A stretch of 64,000 bases of DNA from Stenotrophomonas sp. SAU14A_NAIMI4_8 (GTDB lineage: Bacteria; Pseudomonadota; Gammaproteobacteria; Xanthomonadales; Xanthomonadaceae). Made by a program: the position numbers and the translations under genes. Under the pieces are notes generated by a model that saw only the letters and a list, made by a program, of their open reading frames with translations, was not told the origin of the DNA and ran no database searches. The DNA lies in assembly GCF_003086695.1 (NCBI RefSeq), contig NZ_CP025999.1:3548344-3612343 (forward strand), written 5' to 3'. Positions 1 to 8,753 of this stretch are shown piece after piece (the stretch's first letter is position 1; each line of letters opens with the position of its first letter).

Positions 1-461
1 CCGCCCATCACCACGATGCGCTTGATGCGCTGGGGCAGGGTCGGGTCCAGCTTCAGTGCCAGGGCCAGGTTGGTCAGCGGGCCCAGCATGACCAGCATCA
101 GCTCGCCGGCGTACTGGTGCGACAGGCGCAGGATGGCCAGCGCGGCGTGCTCGGTTTCGGCCTGGCGGCTGGGCGGCGGCAGGTCCACGTCGCCGTAGCC
201 GTCGCGGCCGTGCACGTGGGCGGCATCCACCGAGGGGTGCAGCAGCGGGTCGGGGCTGCCAGCGAACACCGGCACGTCGGTGCGGCCGACGATGTCGCAG
301 AGCTTGAGGGCGTTGCGGACGGTGTAGTCGAGGCCGACATTGCCGGCGGCGATGGTCAGGGCGACCACGTCATGCCGTTCGTCGGCGAAGGCCATCAGCA
401 GGGCCAGGGCGTCGTCCACACCGGGGTCGGTGTCGATCAACAGCGGGATCTTGTGGGTCAT
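1..461 (-). CDS. nucleoside hydrolase, 3' end outside window
   Basis: Inosine/uridine-preferring nucleoside hydrolase family (IunH/RihA type), which cleaves the N-glycosidic bond of ribonucleosides to base plus ribose in purine/pyrimidine salvage. The ATG is at 461-459 and the reading frame stays open for 153 codons to the window edge, so the C-terminal half is missing. The N-terminus carries the family Ca2+-binding signature DTDPGVDDALALL at residues 10-22. Further on are the segment AGNVGLDYTVRNALKL, as in the TxxGN region, and MLGPLTNLALAL near residue 130, both typical of the fold. Substrate preference cannot be told from this part. Downstream context lies outside the window. Confidence 0.9.
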   Translation of the reverse strand, partial: MTHKIPLLIDTDPGVDDALALLMAFADERHDVVALTIAAGNVGLDYTVRNALKLCDIVGRTDVPVFAGSPDPLLHPSVDAAHVHGRDGYGDVDLPPPSRQAETEHAALAILRLSHQYAGELMLVMLGPLTNLALALKLDPTLPQRIKRIVVMG

Positions 462-565
462 CGTTGCCGTCTTCAGATCGGCAACGAAGTGTGGACCGGG
501 TTGATGACCGTTGCAAGTATGGGGGTGGGGGAGGTCTGGCAGGGCTGCGCCCTGCACCTGCTACG

Positions 566-600
<35 letters not shown>

Positions 601-627
601 GAGCGGGCTATCCGTGGGATGGCGGGG

Positions 628-713
628 GGGGCCGGTTGCGGGGGACGGCGCAAGTACGTCCATGTAGCCTCGGTCGCGCCATCCATGGCGCTCACGCCCC
701 CGCAACCGGACCC
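628..713. repeat. long-stem hairpin element, copy 1
   Basis: A perfect 13-bp inverted repeat (632-644 with 697-709) encloses a spacer with the recurring text ACGGCGCAAGTACGTCC and a central palindrome GCGCCATCCATGGCGC (676-691). Relatives occur at 17714-17811 and 23349-23448. The arm sequences differ between copies but each copy pairs with itself. Confidence 0.75.
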
Positions 714-723
714 ACCCCGCCTT

Positions 724-795
724 CGACAGTTATTCGCGAACTGTCGGTACGGCGATGGGGTCGGATCCCGTTGCGTTGCAACGGGCTCCGACCCC
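724..795. repeat. two hairpins, the second of the GGGGTC family
   Basis: CGACAGTT/AACTGTCG forms an 8-bp stem at 724-746. It is followed by a GGGGTCGGATCCC...GGGCTCCGACCCC hairpin at 757-795 that belongs to a dispersed family. Other copies are at 3492, 23484, 27981-28192, 42486, 45374 and 45811. From 796 to about 978 I see no gene and no clear repeat. Confidence 0.75.
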
Positions 796-978
796 GTTCT
801 GGAGCCATTCGATGTGTCGCGAATGCCTGCTTTGAAATGGATGTCATGCGCTTGCACGGAATTCGAGGTTTCAAACTTTCCTCATTGAGGTGGCAGGGTC
901 TTCGTGCAAAACATGAGGGGCCATCGACAACGGATGGCACGGGACTCCAATCCCGATTGATCTGAGGGTTGTTTACGC

Positions 979-1143
979 TTGCCTGTCGGCGTCGTTCGTT
1001 CTGGTCCGGACGGCGTCGGCAGGCAATCCGTCTGTGCGCTACGGCGGGCGGTGCGTGGAGGGCGTCATGCCCACCGGCTTTCTTCAGATCACCGGTATTG
1101 GAGCCACGCACCGCCTGCCACCTGCGCTGCCGCGTCGGTGGTC
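979..1143 (+). other. structured 5' leader with nested stem-loops
   Basis: Three consecutive inverted repeats precede the gene at 1163. Stem 1 is about 979-993 pairing with 1011-1025 (15 positions including G-U). Stem 2 is a perfect 12-mer, 1047-1058 with 1104-1115, extendable by two pairs. Stem 3 is a short CCAC.../...GTGG hairpin at about 1119-1143. The sequence between the arms of stem 2 contains a further ACCGG/CCGGT pair. No open reading frame is supported here. The order of stems directly in front of a ribosome binding site suggests a cis-acting RNA leader, but I cannot assign it to a named family. Confidence 0.45.
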
Positions 1144-1162
1144 ATCCATTGAGGACACCACG

Positions 1163-1573
1163 ATGAGCACTACCCACTATCCGTTTCTTGTCGCCACGCT
1201 GGGTGAGGCGGCGGGTCGGTTGCCGGATGATCTGGCGCGTACGCTGGAATCCACATTGGCCGCTACACAGCCTGCCAACAGCGGCGACGGTCCTACCCTG
1301 CTCGCGTGCCTGCGCCACATCCGTCAGGGCGATGGCGCCGATGGCCAGCCGGTGCCGGGCCGGGGCCGTTCTGCCAGCCAGCGTTCGGCGCTGGCCCGGT
1401 TGGACCGGGCTACGGCCGGCATGAGTGTTCTGCTGGAAGTGCTGCATGCCGCAGAGCGCGTGCGTGTGGACGGCGAGCCGGACCAGCAGGTGGGTGATGA
1501 CGTGCGCGAAGGCCTGCTGCTGGCCTGCCGCGGTCTGTGCGAGTACATGGGCACGCAACTGCCAACCGGGTAA
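1163..1573 (+). CDS. hypothetical protein (possibly DUF3077-like)
   Basis: A 136-residue soluble protein with no signal peptide or membrane segment. I do not recognise its function. The start ATG at 1163 follows a GAGGA-type ribosome binding site at 1151-1155, so the in-frame upstream ATG at 1034 inside the structured leader was not used. The N-terminal half is polar with a long helix-like stretch. The C-terminal half (VLLEVLHAAERVRVDGEP and an ARGL-type helix) resembles the short helical DUF3077-type proteins of pseudomonads and xanthomonads. That resemblance is from memory and uncertain. The gene stands alone between repeats, and a SMAG dimer follows its stop codon. Confidence 0.55.
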   Translation: MSTTHYPFLVATLGEAAGRLPDDLARTLESTLAATQPANSGDGPTLLACLRHIRQGDGADGQPVPGRGRSASQRSALARLDRATAGMSVLLEVLHAAERVRVDGEPDQQVGDDVREGLLLACRGLCEYMGTQLPTG

Positions 1574-1621
1574 ACCCCCGCCACGCGGATACGGATCTGG
1601 AACAACGCGCGCCGCGGGAAA

Positions 1622-1678
1622 CGCCGCCGGGCATGGCCCGGCGCTACCAACCCGGTAGATCCACGCCGTGCGTGGATG
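1622..1678. repeat. SMAG palindrome dimer
   Basis: One CGCCGGGCATGGCCCGGCGCTAC element with its GTAG head on the minus strand ends at 1647. One GTAGATCC...GGAT element with its head on the plus strand starts at 1655. The two heads face each other. Matches the SMAG (GTAG-headed REP-like) elements of S. maltophilia. Confidence 0.85.
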
Positions 1679-1756
1679 GGCATGCCCTGGCCGCAACCAT
1701 CACAAACATGAATTCATTGTCGCCGGGCACACCCTTGGAGCGCTCGACACCATTTG

Positions 1757-1783
1757 CTATAAAAACCAATACATATTTTATAG
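1757..1783. promoter_or_regulatory. AT-rich perfect palindrome before fic (operator candidate)
   Basis: CTATAAAA (1757-1764) and TTTTATAG (1776-1783) form a perfect 8-bp inverted repeat around an 11-bp spacer, ending 9 bp before the fic start codon. Base composition is far more AT-rich than the surroundings. The site overlaps sequences that could serve as a -10 box, so binding here should block transcription or translation. The downstream Fic protein has a C-terminal winged-helix segment, which makes autoregulation plausible. Confidence 0.55.
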
Positions 1784-1792
1784 AAAACCGCC

Positions 1793-3121
1793 ATGAAGCT
1801 GCCCGCCCCGGCGCCGGATCTGGTCACCCTGACCCGCAAGTACGGCGAGAGCCTCGGCCGCATTCTTGATGCGCGCATCGGACCAGAGGTGAATGGCGCC
1901 TACGAGCACTGGGACAAGCAGCGTCACAGGGCTCCCCCGCCGGGTCTTAGCGCCGAGCAATGGTGGCTGGGCATCGCCTGGACGCGCGCGGCTTTGCTCA
2001 AGCCCCTGCCGCTGTTGCTGGACAAGACGCAACAACCCTTCAAGCTTGCGCTCACCGATTCGATGCAGCGCCGACTGCACTTCATTGACCGCGAGGCTGC
2101 AGGCTCCGTGCAGGGGGTGGATGCCGCCAGCGGCCAAGGGCGTTTCCTGATGCGCTCACTGATCGAAGAAGCGATGACCTCGTCGCAGCTGGAAGGTGCT
2201 TCAACCACGCGGGCCGTGGCGAAGGAGATGTTGAGCACCGGTCGCGCCCCGCGCGACCCATCCGAGCGGATGATCTACAACAACTACGTCGCGATGAACG
2301 TCATCCGCGAACGCGGCGTACGCCCCATCACAGCAACCGAGATTCTGGAGCTGCATAGCATCCTCACGGACGGCACGCTGGAGCTGACAAGCGACAGTGG
2401 ACGCTTCAGGACTGCAGAAGACAACGTTGCAGTCTTCGACCGTGGCTCTCCCCCCACGCTGCTGCACATTCCTCCCCCGGCCGAAGAAGTGCCGGCGCGG
2501 ATCGAGCGGCTTTGCCAGTTCATCAACGAAGAAAGTACGCCCTTCATTCACCCGGTCGCCAAAGCCATCGCCGTGCACTTCCAGATCGGCTACGACCATC
2601 CTTTCGTGGACGGCAACGGCCGCACCGCGCGCGCATTGTTCTACTGGGCGATGATGAACGCTGGCTACTGGATGACCGAGTACTTCTCCATTTCCAGCGT
2701 GTTGAAAAAGTCACCCGGCAAATACATGCGCGCCTACCTGTACACCGAAAGTGACAACCAGGATCTGGGTTACTTCGTCTCCCAGCAACTGGAGGCAATC
2801 GAGCAGTCGATCCAAGGACTGCATGCCTACATCGCCAGGAAGCATGCAGAGGATCAAGCCGCGCGACGCATGCTGCGTACCGCACGGCTGGGCGGCGTGC
2901 TGCTCAATCATCGACAGCGCGCGCTTTTGGCCAATGCACTGAAAGACCCCGACCGGACCTACACGGTCGCCAGCCACCAGGCGGCGCACACCATTACCTA
3001 TCCGACCGCATTGAAGGATTTGAATGGTTTGGTGGCAGCGGGGCTGGTCAGCAAGGAACGCGTCGGCAAAGCATCGGAGTATTTCGTGCTGCCAGGGCTG
3101 TCAGAACGGCTCGCCCTGTAG
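1793..3121 (+). CDS. class II Fic family protein with C-terminal winged helix
   Basis: Fic (AMP-transferase) family, 442 residues. The complete active-site motif HPFVDGNGRTAR is at residues 269-280 (catalytic H269). An N-terminal inhibitory motif of the (S/T)xxxE(G/N) form is present as SSQLEG at residues 130-135, which makes this a class II Fic protein, autoinhibited by its own N-terminal helix. The C-terminal 70 residues (TYTVASHQAA... YPTALKDLNGLVAAGLV) read as a winged-helix DNA-binding domain, the architecture known from Shewanella SoFic. Such proteins usually AMPylate themselves or cellular proteins. The substrate here is unknown. The start ATG at 1793 is the first in frame. No antitoxin gene lies beside it, which agrees with the built-in inhibitory helix. 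Confidence 0.9.
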   Translation: MKLPAPAPDLVTLTRKYGESLGRILDARIGPEVNGAYEHWDKQRHRAPPPGLSAEQWWLGIAWTRAALLKPLPLLLDKTQQPFKLALTDSMQRRLHFIDREAAGSVQGVDAASGQGRFLMRSLIEEAMTSSQLEGASTTRAVAKEMLSTGRAPRDPSERMIYNNYVAMNVIRERGVRPITATEILELHSILTDGTLELTSDSGRFRTAEDNVAVFDRGSPPTLLHIPPPAEEVPARIERLCQFINEESTPFIHPVAKAIAVHFQIGYDHPFVDGNGRTARALFYWAMMNAGYWMTEYFSISSVLKKSPGKYMRAYLYTESDNQDLGYFVSQQLEAIEQSIQGLHAYIARKHAEDQAARRMLRTARLGGVLLNHRQRALLANALKDPDRTYTVASHQAAHTITYPTALKDLNGLVAAGLVSKERVGKASEYFVLPGLSERLAL

Positions 3122-3480
3122 GTTGATCCACGCCGGGCATGGCCCGGCGCTACCCGGTAGATCCACGCCATGCGTGGATGGGCATCGCGAACCCTGCTCG
3201 ACTGACGCCCGCCACGCGAACAGCAGCCAAGCATGGCTTGGCTCTACTGGGCATGCGGCAGAATCCTGCGCGCCGCGCCGCCGGGCGTGGCCCGGCGCTA
3301 CCCGGTAGATCCACGCCATGCGTGAATGGGCATCGCGAACCCTGCTCGACTGACGCCCGCCACGCGAACAGCAGCCAAGCATGGCTTGGCTCTACAGGGC
3401 ATGCGGCAGAATCCTGCGCGCCGCGCCGCCGGGCGCGGCCCGGCGCTGCCTGGTAGATCCACGCCATGCGTGGATGGGTA
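3122..3480. repeat. 148-bp tandem repeat built around SMAG elements
   Basis: Two full copies (3156-3303 and 3304-3451) and the first ~29 bp of a third (3452-3480). Each unit starts with a GTAGATCC SMAG. It then contains ATCGCGAACCCTGCTCGACTG, an AAGCATGGCTT palindrome, and a GGCATGCGGCAGAATCCTGCG segment. It ends with a CCGGGC-GGCCCGG SMAG in the opposite orientation. Copies differ by only a few bases, so the duplication is recent. A hybrid SMAG at 3122-3155 precedes the first unit. No gene is supported here. Confidence 0.85.
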
Positions 3481-3491
3481 TTGCGAGCCAT

Positions 3492-3530
3492 GGGGTCAGA
3501 GCCCTTTGCTGTGCAAAGGGATCTGACCCC
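3492..3530. terminator. GGGGTC-family hairpin after recG
   Basis: GGGGTCAGAGCCCTTTG...CAAAGGGATCTGACCCC is a nearly perfect long stem beginning 5 bp beyond the recG stop codon. It may act as a terminator or mRNA end-protector, but it belongs to a dispersed repeat family and has no T-run. Confidence 0.55.
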
Positions 3531-3535
3531 GAGGC

Positions 3536-5647
3536 TTATGCCGAGGCGTAGCGTACGGCGGTGCCGATCCAGCGCTGCACCACGCGGTCGGCCAGCGCGG
3601 GCTGCTGGGCCAGCAGGCGCTCGGCCAGGTCGTGTACGCCCGGCAGCAGGCCGGCGTCGCGGGCCAGGTCGGCAATGCGGAACCCGGCCAGGCCGGTTTG
3701 CCGGGTGCCCAGCAGTTCGCCGGGGCCACGCAGTTCCAGATCCTTTTCGGCAATGACGAAGCCATCGTTGGTTTCGCGCATGGTCTGCAGGCGCTCGCGC
3801 GCCATCTGCGAAAGCGGTGCCTGGTACAGCAGCACGCAGCGCGACACGGCCGAGCCACGCCCTACCCGCCCGCGCAGCTGGTGCAGCTGGGCCAGGCCAA
3901 GTCGCTCGGCGTTCTCGATCACCATCAGCGAAGCGTTGGGCACGTCCACGCCCACTTCAATCACCGTGGTGGCCACCAGCAGATCGATCTCGCCGGCCTT
4001 GAACGCGACCATCGTCGCCAGCTTTTCCGCGGCCTTCAGCCGGCCATGCACCAGCCCCACGCGCACGCCCGGCAGCAGCGCCTGCAGCGACTCGTAGGTG
4101 GCCTGCGCCGGCGTGGCATCCAGCTCCTCGCTTTCCTCGATGAGGGTGCACACCCAGTACACCTGCCTGCCTTCCTGGCAGGCCAGAGCGATGCGCTCGA
4201 TCAGTTCCGGGCGGCGGTCGTTGTTCAGCGCCACGGTCTGCACCGGGGTGCGGCCGGGCGGCAGTTCGTCGATGGCCGAGACATCCAGATCGGCATACTC
4301 GGACATGGCCAGCGTGCGCGGAATGGGCGTGGCGGTCATCACCAACTGGTGCGGCACGCTGTGCGCGCCGGCCCCCTTGTCACGCAGCGCCAGGCGCTGG
4401 TGCACGCCGAAGCGGTGCTGTTCGTCCACGATGGCCAATGCCAGGTCCTGGAACACCACCGCCTCCTGCATCAAAGCGTGGGTGCCGACTACCACCTGCG
4501 CCTCGCCGTTGGCCACCTGCTCGATCACCTTGGCGCGGGCCTTGCCGGTCACCTTGCCGGCCAGCCAGGCAATGCGCACGCCCAGCGGTTCCAGCCAGCC
4601 GCGCAGATTGTTGAGGTGCTGTTCGGCCAGCAGCTCGGTGGGCGCGGCCAGCGCGACCTGCTTGCCCTGCTCCACCGCCAGCATGGCGGCCAGCGCGGCC
4701 ACCACGGTCTTGCCCGAGCCGACGTCGCCCTGCACCAGCCGCAGCATCGGACTGGGCCGCGCCAAGTCTTCGCGGATCTGCTTGAACACCCGTGCCTGCG
4801 CGCCGGTCAGGGCGAACGGCAACTGCTTCAGCAGGGCCTTGGCCAGCTTGCCCGGACCCGCCAGCGGCGGCGCATGGTGCGCCTGCAAGGCAATGCGCTG
4901 GCGGCGCAGGCTGAGGTGGTGGGCCAGCAGCTCTTCCATCGCCAGCCGCCGTTGCGCCGGGTGGGTGCCAGCGGCCAGCGCGGCCAGATCGGCATCCGGC
5001 GGCGGCCGGTGCACGGTCAGCAGCGCGCTGCGCAACGACGGCAGGCCCAGGCCATCGAGCCAGCCAGTGGGCAGCAGCTCCAGCGTGTCTTCTTCGGGAA
5101 GGCGGTCCAAGGCCTGGCCGATCAGCTTGCGCATCGTCATCGGCCCCACGCCTTCCACGGTGGGATAGACCGGGTCCAGACGATCGCCGAGGTCGGGGTC
5201 GTCGTGGCGGCCCAGCACCTGGTAGCTGGGGTGGACGATTTCCAGCCCCAGGTGGCCCGGTTTCGGCGTGCCGAAGCAGCGCAGCCGGTTGCCCACCGCA
5301 AACTGGCCCACCTGCTGCTGGCGGAAGTGGAAGAAGCGCAGCACCAGCGTGCCGCGGCCTTCGTCTTCCACCGCCACCTTCAGCATGGGCCGGTGGCGCA
5401 TGCCGCGTTCGACCGCCACTACGCGCACGTCCACCTGCGCCGGCACGCCGTTGCGCAGGTCTTCGATCAGGGTCAGGCGGGTACGGTCTTCATAGCGCAG
5501 TGGCAGGTGCAGCCACAGATCCTGCAGGGTGGCCAGGCCACGCGCCTGAAGTTTGGCGGCCACGGCCGGGCCCACGCCGGCCAGCATCGCCAAGGATGCT
5601 TCGCCGGACGGTGACAGTGCCGGGGTGACCGCCGCCTTGCGTGCCAC
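3536..5647 (-). CDS. recG: ATP-dependent DNA helicase RecG
   Basis: RecG, a superfamily 2 double-strand DNA translocase that regresses stalled replication forks and branch-migrates Holliday junctions. The protein has 703 residues, the usual length. An N-terminal wedge/OB region (about 60-160) precedes the helicase core. Walker A GDVGSGKT is at 307-314, the DEQH Walker B box at 408-411, motif III TATPIPRTLAMS at about 446, and the QLRGRVGRG motif VI region near 610. The chosen start is GTG at 5647, 7 bp after the ridA stop; the next in-frame ATG is 20 codons downstream and would trim the helix-hairpin-helix-like LAGVGPAVAAKL segment. It is the last gene of the run spoT-ridA-recG. Confidence 0.97.
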   Translation of the reverse strand: MARKAAVTPALSPSGEASLAMLAGVGPAVAAKLQARGLATLQDLWLHLPLRYEDRTRLTLIEDLRNGVPAQVDVRVVAVERGMRHRPMLKVAVEDEGRGTLVLRFFHFRQQQVGQFAVGNRLRCFGTPKPGHLGLEIVHPSYQVLGRHDDPDLGDRLDPVYPTVEGVGPMTMRKLIGQALDRLPEEDTLELLPTGWLDGLGLPSLRSALLTVHRPPPDADLAALAAGTHPAQRRLAMEELLAHHLSLRRQRIALQAHHAPPLAGPGKLAKALLKQLPFALTGAQARVFKQIREDLARPSPMLRLVQGDVGSGKTVVAALAAMLAVEQGKQVALAAPTELLAEQHLNNLRGWLEPLGVRIAWLAGKVTGKARAKVIEQVANGEAQVVVGTHALMQEAVVFQDLALAIVDEQHRFGVHQRLALRDKGAGAHSVPHQLVMTATPIPRTLAMSEYADLDVSAIDELPPGRTPVQTVALNNDRRPELIERIALACQEGRQVYWVCTLIEESEELDATPAQATYESLQALLPGVRVGLVHGRLKAAEKLATMVAFKAGEIDLLVATTVIEVGVDVPNASLMVIENAERLGLAQLHQLRGRVGRGSAVSRCVLLYQAPLSQMARERLQTMRETNDGFVIAEKDLELRGPGELLGTRQTGLAGFRIADLARDAGLLPGVHDLAERLLAQQPALADRVVQRWIGTAVRYASA

Positions 5648-5654
5648 GTGGCGG

Positions 5655-6041
<387 letters not shown>

Positions 6042-6089
6042 GGTCGCTCCGGTGCTTTGGGAAAACAGAGCGGTGATTGTAGCAACCCG

Positions 6090-6195
6090 GTAGCGCCGGG
6101 CCATGCCCGGCGAGCGTTGATGAATGCCGCGCTGCGCGCTCGCCGGGCGTGGCCCGGCGCTACCGCGCCAGCATCCACGCGTGGCGTGGATCTAC
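6090..6195. repeat. three SMAG palindromes between spoT and ridA
   Basis: GTAGCGCCGGGCC-ATG-CCCGGCG (6090-6111), its inverted relative ending at CTACC (about 6139-6164), and CATCCACGC...GATCTAC (6172-6195). The last has its GTAG head on the minus strand at 6195-6192, and this supplies the UAG stop codon of spoT. Confidence 0.9.
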
Positions 6196-8348
6196 TGCCG
6201 GCGTACCGACTGCACCACCGACAGGCGGCGCAGGCGGCGCATCACTTCGGCCAGGTGGTTGCGGTCGCGTACCTGGATGTTGAACGCCAGCACGGCGGCG
6301 TTGAAGTCGCGGTCCAGGTAGTCCACCCGTTCGATGTTGGAGTGGCTCTGGGCAATCGCGGCGGCCAATTGCGCCAGCACGCCGGTGCCGTTCTCCACTT
6401 CCACCACCAGGGCGGTGTCGTAATCGCCGGACACGGTGGTGTCCCAGCCGATCGGCACCCAGCGTTCGGGCGACTTGCGCAGCTCGGCCAGGTTCGGGCA
6501 ATCCATGCGGTGCACCACGATGCCCTTGCCGGCGGTGTGGTAACCCATGATCTCGTCGCCGGGAATCGGCTGGCAGCAGCCGGCGAAGGTGACCACGCCG
6601 CGTTCGCTGCCGTTGATCAGGATCTTTTCCTGCGAATGGTGGCGCGGGCCGCCACGCAGTTCGGCGTAGGACATCAGCGCCTGCGCGGCCTGGGTCGGCA
6701 TCCAGTTGCCCAGCGCCACTTCGGCCAGCAGCGCTTCCAGGCGCGGGTAGCGGTGCTCGGCCAGGAAGGCGTCCAGGCGGCCCTTGGGCAGGCGTTCCAG
6801 CGACGAATCCATCGCTTCCAGCGCGCGGTCCAGCATGCGATGGCCCAGCTGCACGGCGTCTTCGTGTTCCAGCTGCTTCAGCTGGTGGCGGATGGCGGTG
6901 CGTGCCTTGCTGGTCACCACGAATTCCAGCCACTGCGGCTTGGGCGTGGCCGAACGCGCGGTGATGATTTCCACCGACTGCCCCGACACCAGCTTGGTGC
7001 GCAGCGGCACCAGCTTCTTGTCCACGCGCGAGGCCACGGCCATGTTGCCCACGTCGGTGTGCACGGCGTAGGCGAAATCGAGTGCGGTGGCGTTGCGCGG
7101 CAGGGCCAGGATCTTGCCCTTCGGGGTGAACAGGTAGACCTCGTCCGGGAACAGGTCGACCTTCACGTTGTCGAGGAATTCCAGCGACGAACCGGCGGCG
7201 CGCTGCGAATCGATCAGTTCCACGATCCAGGCATGGGCCCGGCTCTGCGCGCTGTTGGGGGTGTCGCCGCCGAACTTGTAGGTCCAGTGCGCGGCCACGC
7301 CGCGTTCGGCGATCAGGTCCATTTCCTCGGTGCGGATCTGCACTTCGATGGGCGAACCGTACGGCCCGAACAGCACGGTGTGCAGCGACTGGTAGCCGTT
7401 GGCCTTGGGAATGGCGATGAAATCGCGGAAGCGCCCGTCCAGCGGCTTGAAGGTGGCGTGCACCGCGCCCAGCGAGTGGTAGCAGCTGGGCACGCTGCGC
7501 ACGACCAGGCGGAAGCCGAACACGTCCATCACCTGGTCGAAGGACTTGTTCTCGTCGCGCATCTTGTTGTAGATGCTCCACGGAGTCTTGATGCGGCTGA
7601 CCAGGCGGTGTTCCAGGCCTTCTTTGGCCAGCCGCTGCGACAGCTGCACTTCCACTTGCGCCATGGCCTCGCGGCGCACCACCGGCTGGCTGCGGATGTG
7701 TTTTTCGATGATCGCGTGGCGCCACGGGTACAGCGCCTTGAAGCCCAGGTTCTGCAGCTCGCTCTTGACCAGGCTCATGCCCAGGCGCTGGGCGATGGGC
7801 GCGTAGATTTCCAGCGTTTCGCGGGCGATGCGGCCGCGCGCTTCGCGGCTCTGCGCGCCCAGCGTGCGCATGTTGTGCAGGCGGTCGGCCAGCTTGATCA
7901 TGATCACGCGCAGGTCGCGCGACATCGCCAGCAGCATCTTGCGGAAGCTTTCGGCGGCCGCTTCCTGGCGGTCGCGGAACTTCAGCTTGTCCAGCTTGGT
8001 CACGCCATCGACCAGCTCGGCCACGGCTTCGCCGAACTCGGCGGCCAGTTCCTCGCGGGTCAGCGGGGTGTCTTCGATGGTGTCGTGCAGGATCGCAGCG
8101 ATCAGCGCTTCCACATCCAGGCCCAGCTCGGCCAGCACCTGGGCCACGGCCACCGGGTGGGTGATGTAGGGTTCGCCCGACTTGCGCGTCTGCCCAGCAT
8201 GTGCCGACGCACCGACTTCCCAAGCCCGGCGCAGCAGCGGCAGCTGCTCGGGGGGCAGGTAGTGGGCGGCGCGTTCAAGCTGGAGGACGTAATCAGGTAC
8301 GGCCGCGGCGGTGGGCGCGGCTACCTTGGCAGTGGGGCCTGGGTTCAT
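6192..8348 (-). CDS. spoT: bifunctional (p)ppGpp synthetase/hydrolase SpoT
   Basis: Long RSH enzyme of 718 residues that makes and degrades the alarmone (p)ppGpp in the stringent response. The hydrolase HD domain shows H64 and the H88-D89 pair followed by TIEDT. The synthetase domain contains FRDFIAIPKANGYQSLHT and EMDLIAERGVAAHW. A TGS domain (VYLFTPKGKILALP) follows at about 400. A C-terminal ACT domain occupies about 640-718. Both catalytic halves look intact. It lies downstream of rpoZ, separated by a hairpin. The stop codon is the UAG of a SMAG element abutting the gene. Confidence 0.97.
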   Translation of the reverse strand: MNPGPTAKVAAPTAAAVPDYVLQLERAAHYLPPEQLPLLRRAWEVGASAHAGQTRKSGEPYITHPVAVAQVLAELGLDVEALIAAILHDTIEDTPLTREELAAEFGEAVAELVDGVTKLDKLKFRDRQEAAAESFRKMLLAMSRDLRVIMIKLADRLHNMRTLGAQSREARGRIARETLEIYAPIAQRLGMSLVKSELQNLGFKALYPWRHAIIEKHIRSQPVVRREAMAQVEVQLSQRLAKEGLEHRLVSRIKTPWSIYNKMRDENKSFDQVMDVFGFRLVVRSVPSCYHSLGAVHATFKPLDGRFRDFIAIPKANGYQSLHTVLFGPYGSPIEVQIRTEEMDLIAERGVAAHWTYKFGGDTPNSAQSRAHAWIVELIDSQRAAGSSLEFLDNVKVDLFPDEVYLFTPKGKILALPRNATALDFAYAVHTDVGNMAVASRVDKKLVPLRTKLVSGQSVEIITARSATPKPQWLEFVVTSKARTAIRHQLKQLEHEDAVQLGHRMLDRALEAMDSSLERLPKGRLDAFLAEHRYPRLEALLAEVALGNWMPTQAAQALMSYAELRGGPRHHSQEKILINGSERGVVTFAGCCQPIPGDEIMGYHTAGKGIVVHRMDCPNLAELRKSPERWVPIGWDTTVSGDYDTALVVEVENGTGVLAQLAAAIAQSHSNIERVDYLDRDFNAAVLAFNIQVRDRNHLAEVMRRLRRLSVVQSVRRQ

Positions 8349-8397
8349 GCCCGAAGCCTATTCCAGCGCGACGTTTACGGCAAACCCTGAATGCGAA

Positions 8398-8423
8398 ACA
8401 GCCCGCACGGGGCGGGCTGTTCG
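8398..8423 (-). terminator. hairpin between rpoZ and spoT
   Basis: ACAGCCCGC...GCGGGCTGT, a 9-bp GC stem lying 30 bp after the rpoZ stop and followed on the minus strand by TTTCGC. The T-tract is weak, so it is more likely an attenuator than a full stop before spoT. Confidence 0.5.
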
Positions 8424-8453
8424 GCTGTCCAGCAATGACCTTGATCGATGCGA

Positions 8454-8753
8454 TCAATCGTCGTTCTTGGACATGTCTTCGTCGGCAACCACTTCGGCGG
8501 CGGCCCATTCCAGCGCTTCGCGCTCGGCACGCTCGCGCTCGGCCTTCTCGACTTCGTCGATCAGCGCGTTGTCGATCTTGCGGGCAGCGATTTCGCGCAG
8601 CGCCAGCACGGTCGGCTTGTCTTCGGTTTCGCTGTTGTCCAGCGTGGCCTGCACGCCATTGGCGAGCTGGCGGGCGCGCTTGGAGGCCATCATGACCAGG
8701 TCGAAACGGTTGTTAACGACTTCCAGGCAATCTTCTACGGTAATGCGGGCCAT
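8454..8753 (-). CDS. rpoZ: DNA-directed RNA polymerase omega subunit
   Basis: Omega subunit, 99 residues. It binds the beta-prime C-terminus, helps assemble RNA polymerase and forms one of the ppGpp sites. The N-terminus MARITVEDC, the [16 protein letters not shown] segment and the [10 protein letters not shown] helix are diagnostic. The C-terminal tail is acidic ([10 protein letters not shown]). It lies between gmk and spoT, the standard gammaproteobacterial order, which links GTP synthesis, ppGpp metabolism and the polymerase subunit that senses it. Confidence 0.98.
   Translation of the reverse strand: MARITVEDCLEVVNNRFDLVMMASKRARQLANGVQATLDNSETEDKPTVLALREIAARKIDNALIDEVEKAERERAEREALEWAAAEVVADEDMSKNDD

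Noticed and set aside
3024..3526. Open frames in both strands across the tandem repeat after fic.
   Set aside because: Translations are repeats of the SMAG and 148-bp unit (RSTPCVDGH and similar), not proteins. The same text appears in all other SMAG clusters of the window.
3632..5614. Very long plus-strand open frame opposite recG (660 codons).
   Set aside because: It is a mirror frame of a high-GC gene: His/Arg/Gln-rich translation, no known domain, no ribosome binding site. The same applies to frames opposite spoT (5553-8390), the yicC/gmk region (8789-10366), hemW (11557-13539), the DUF1631 gene (13600-15678), hppA (43348-45534) and the two TonB receptors (49236-51395, 57048-60089).
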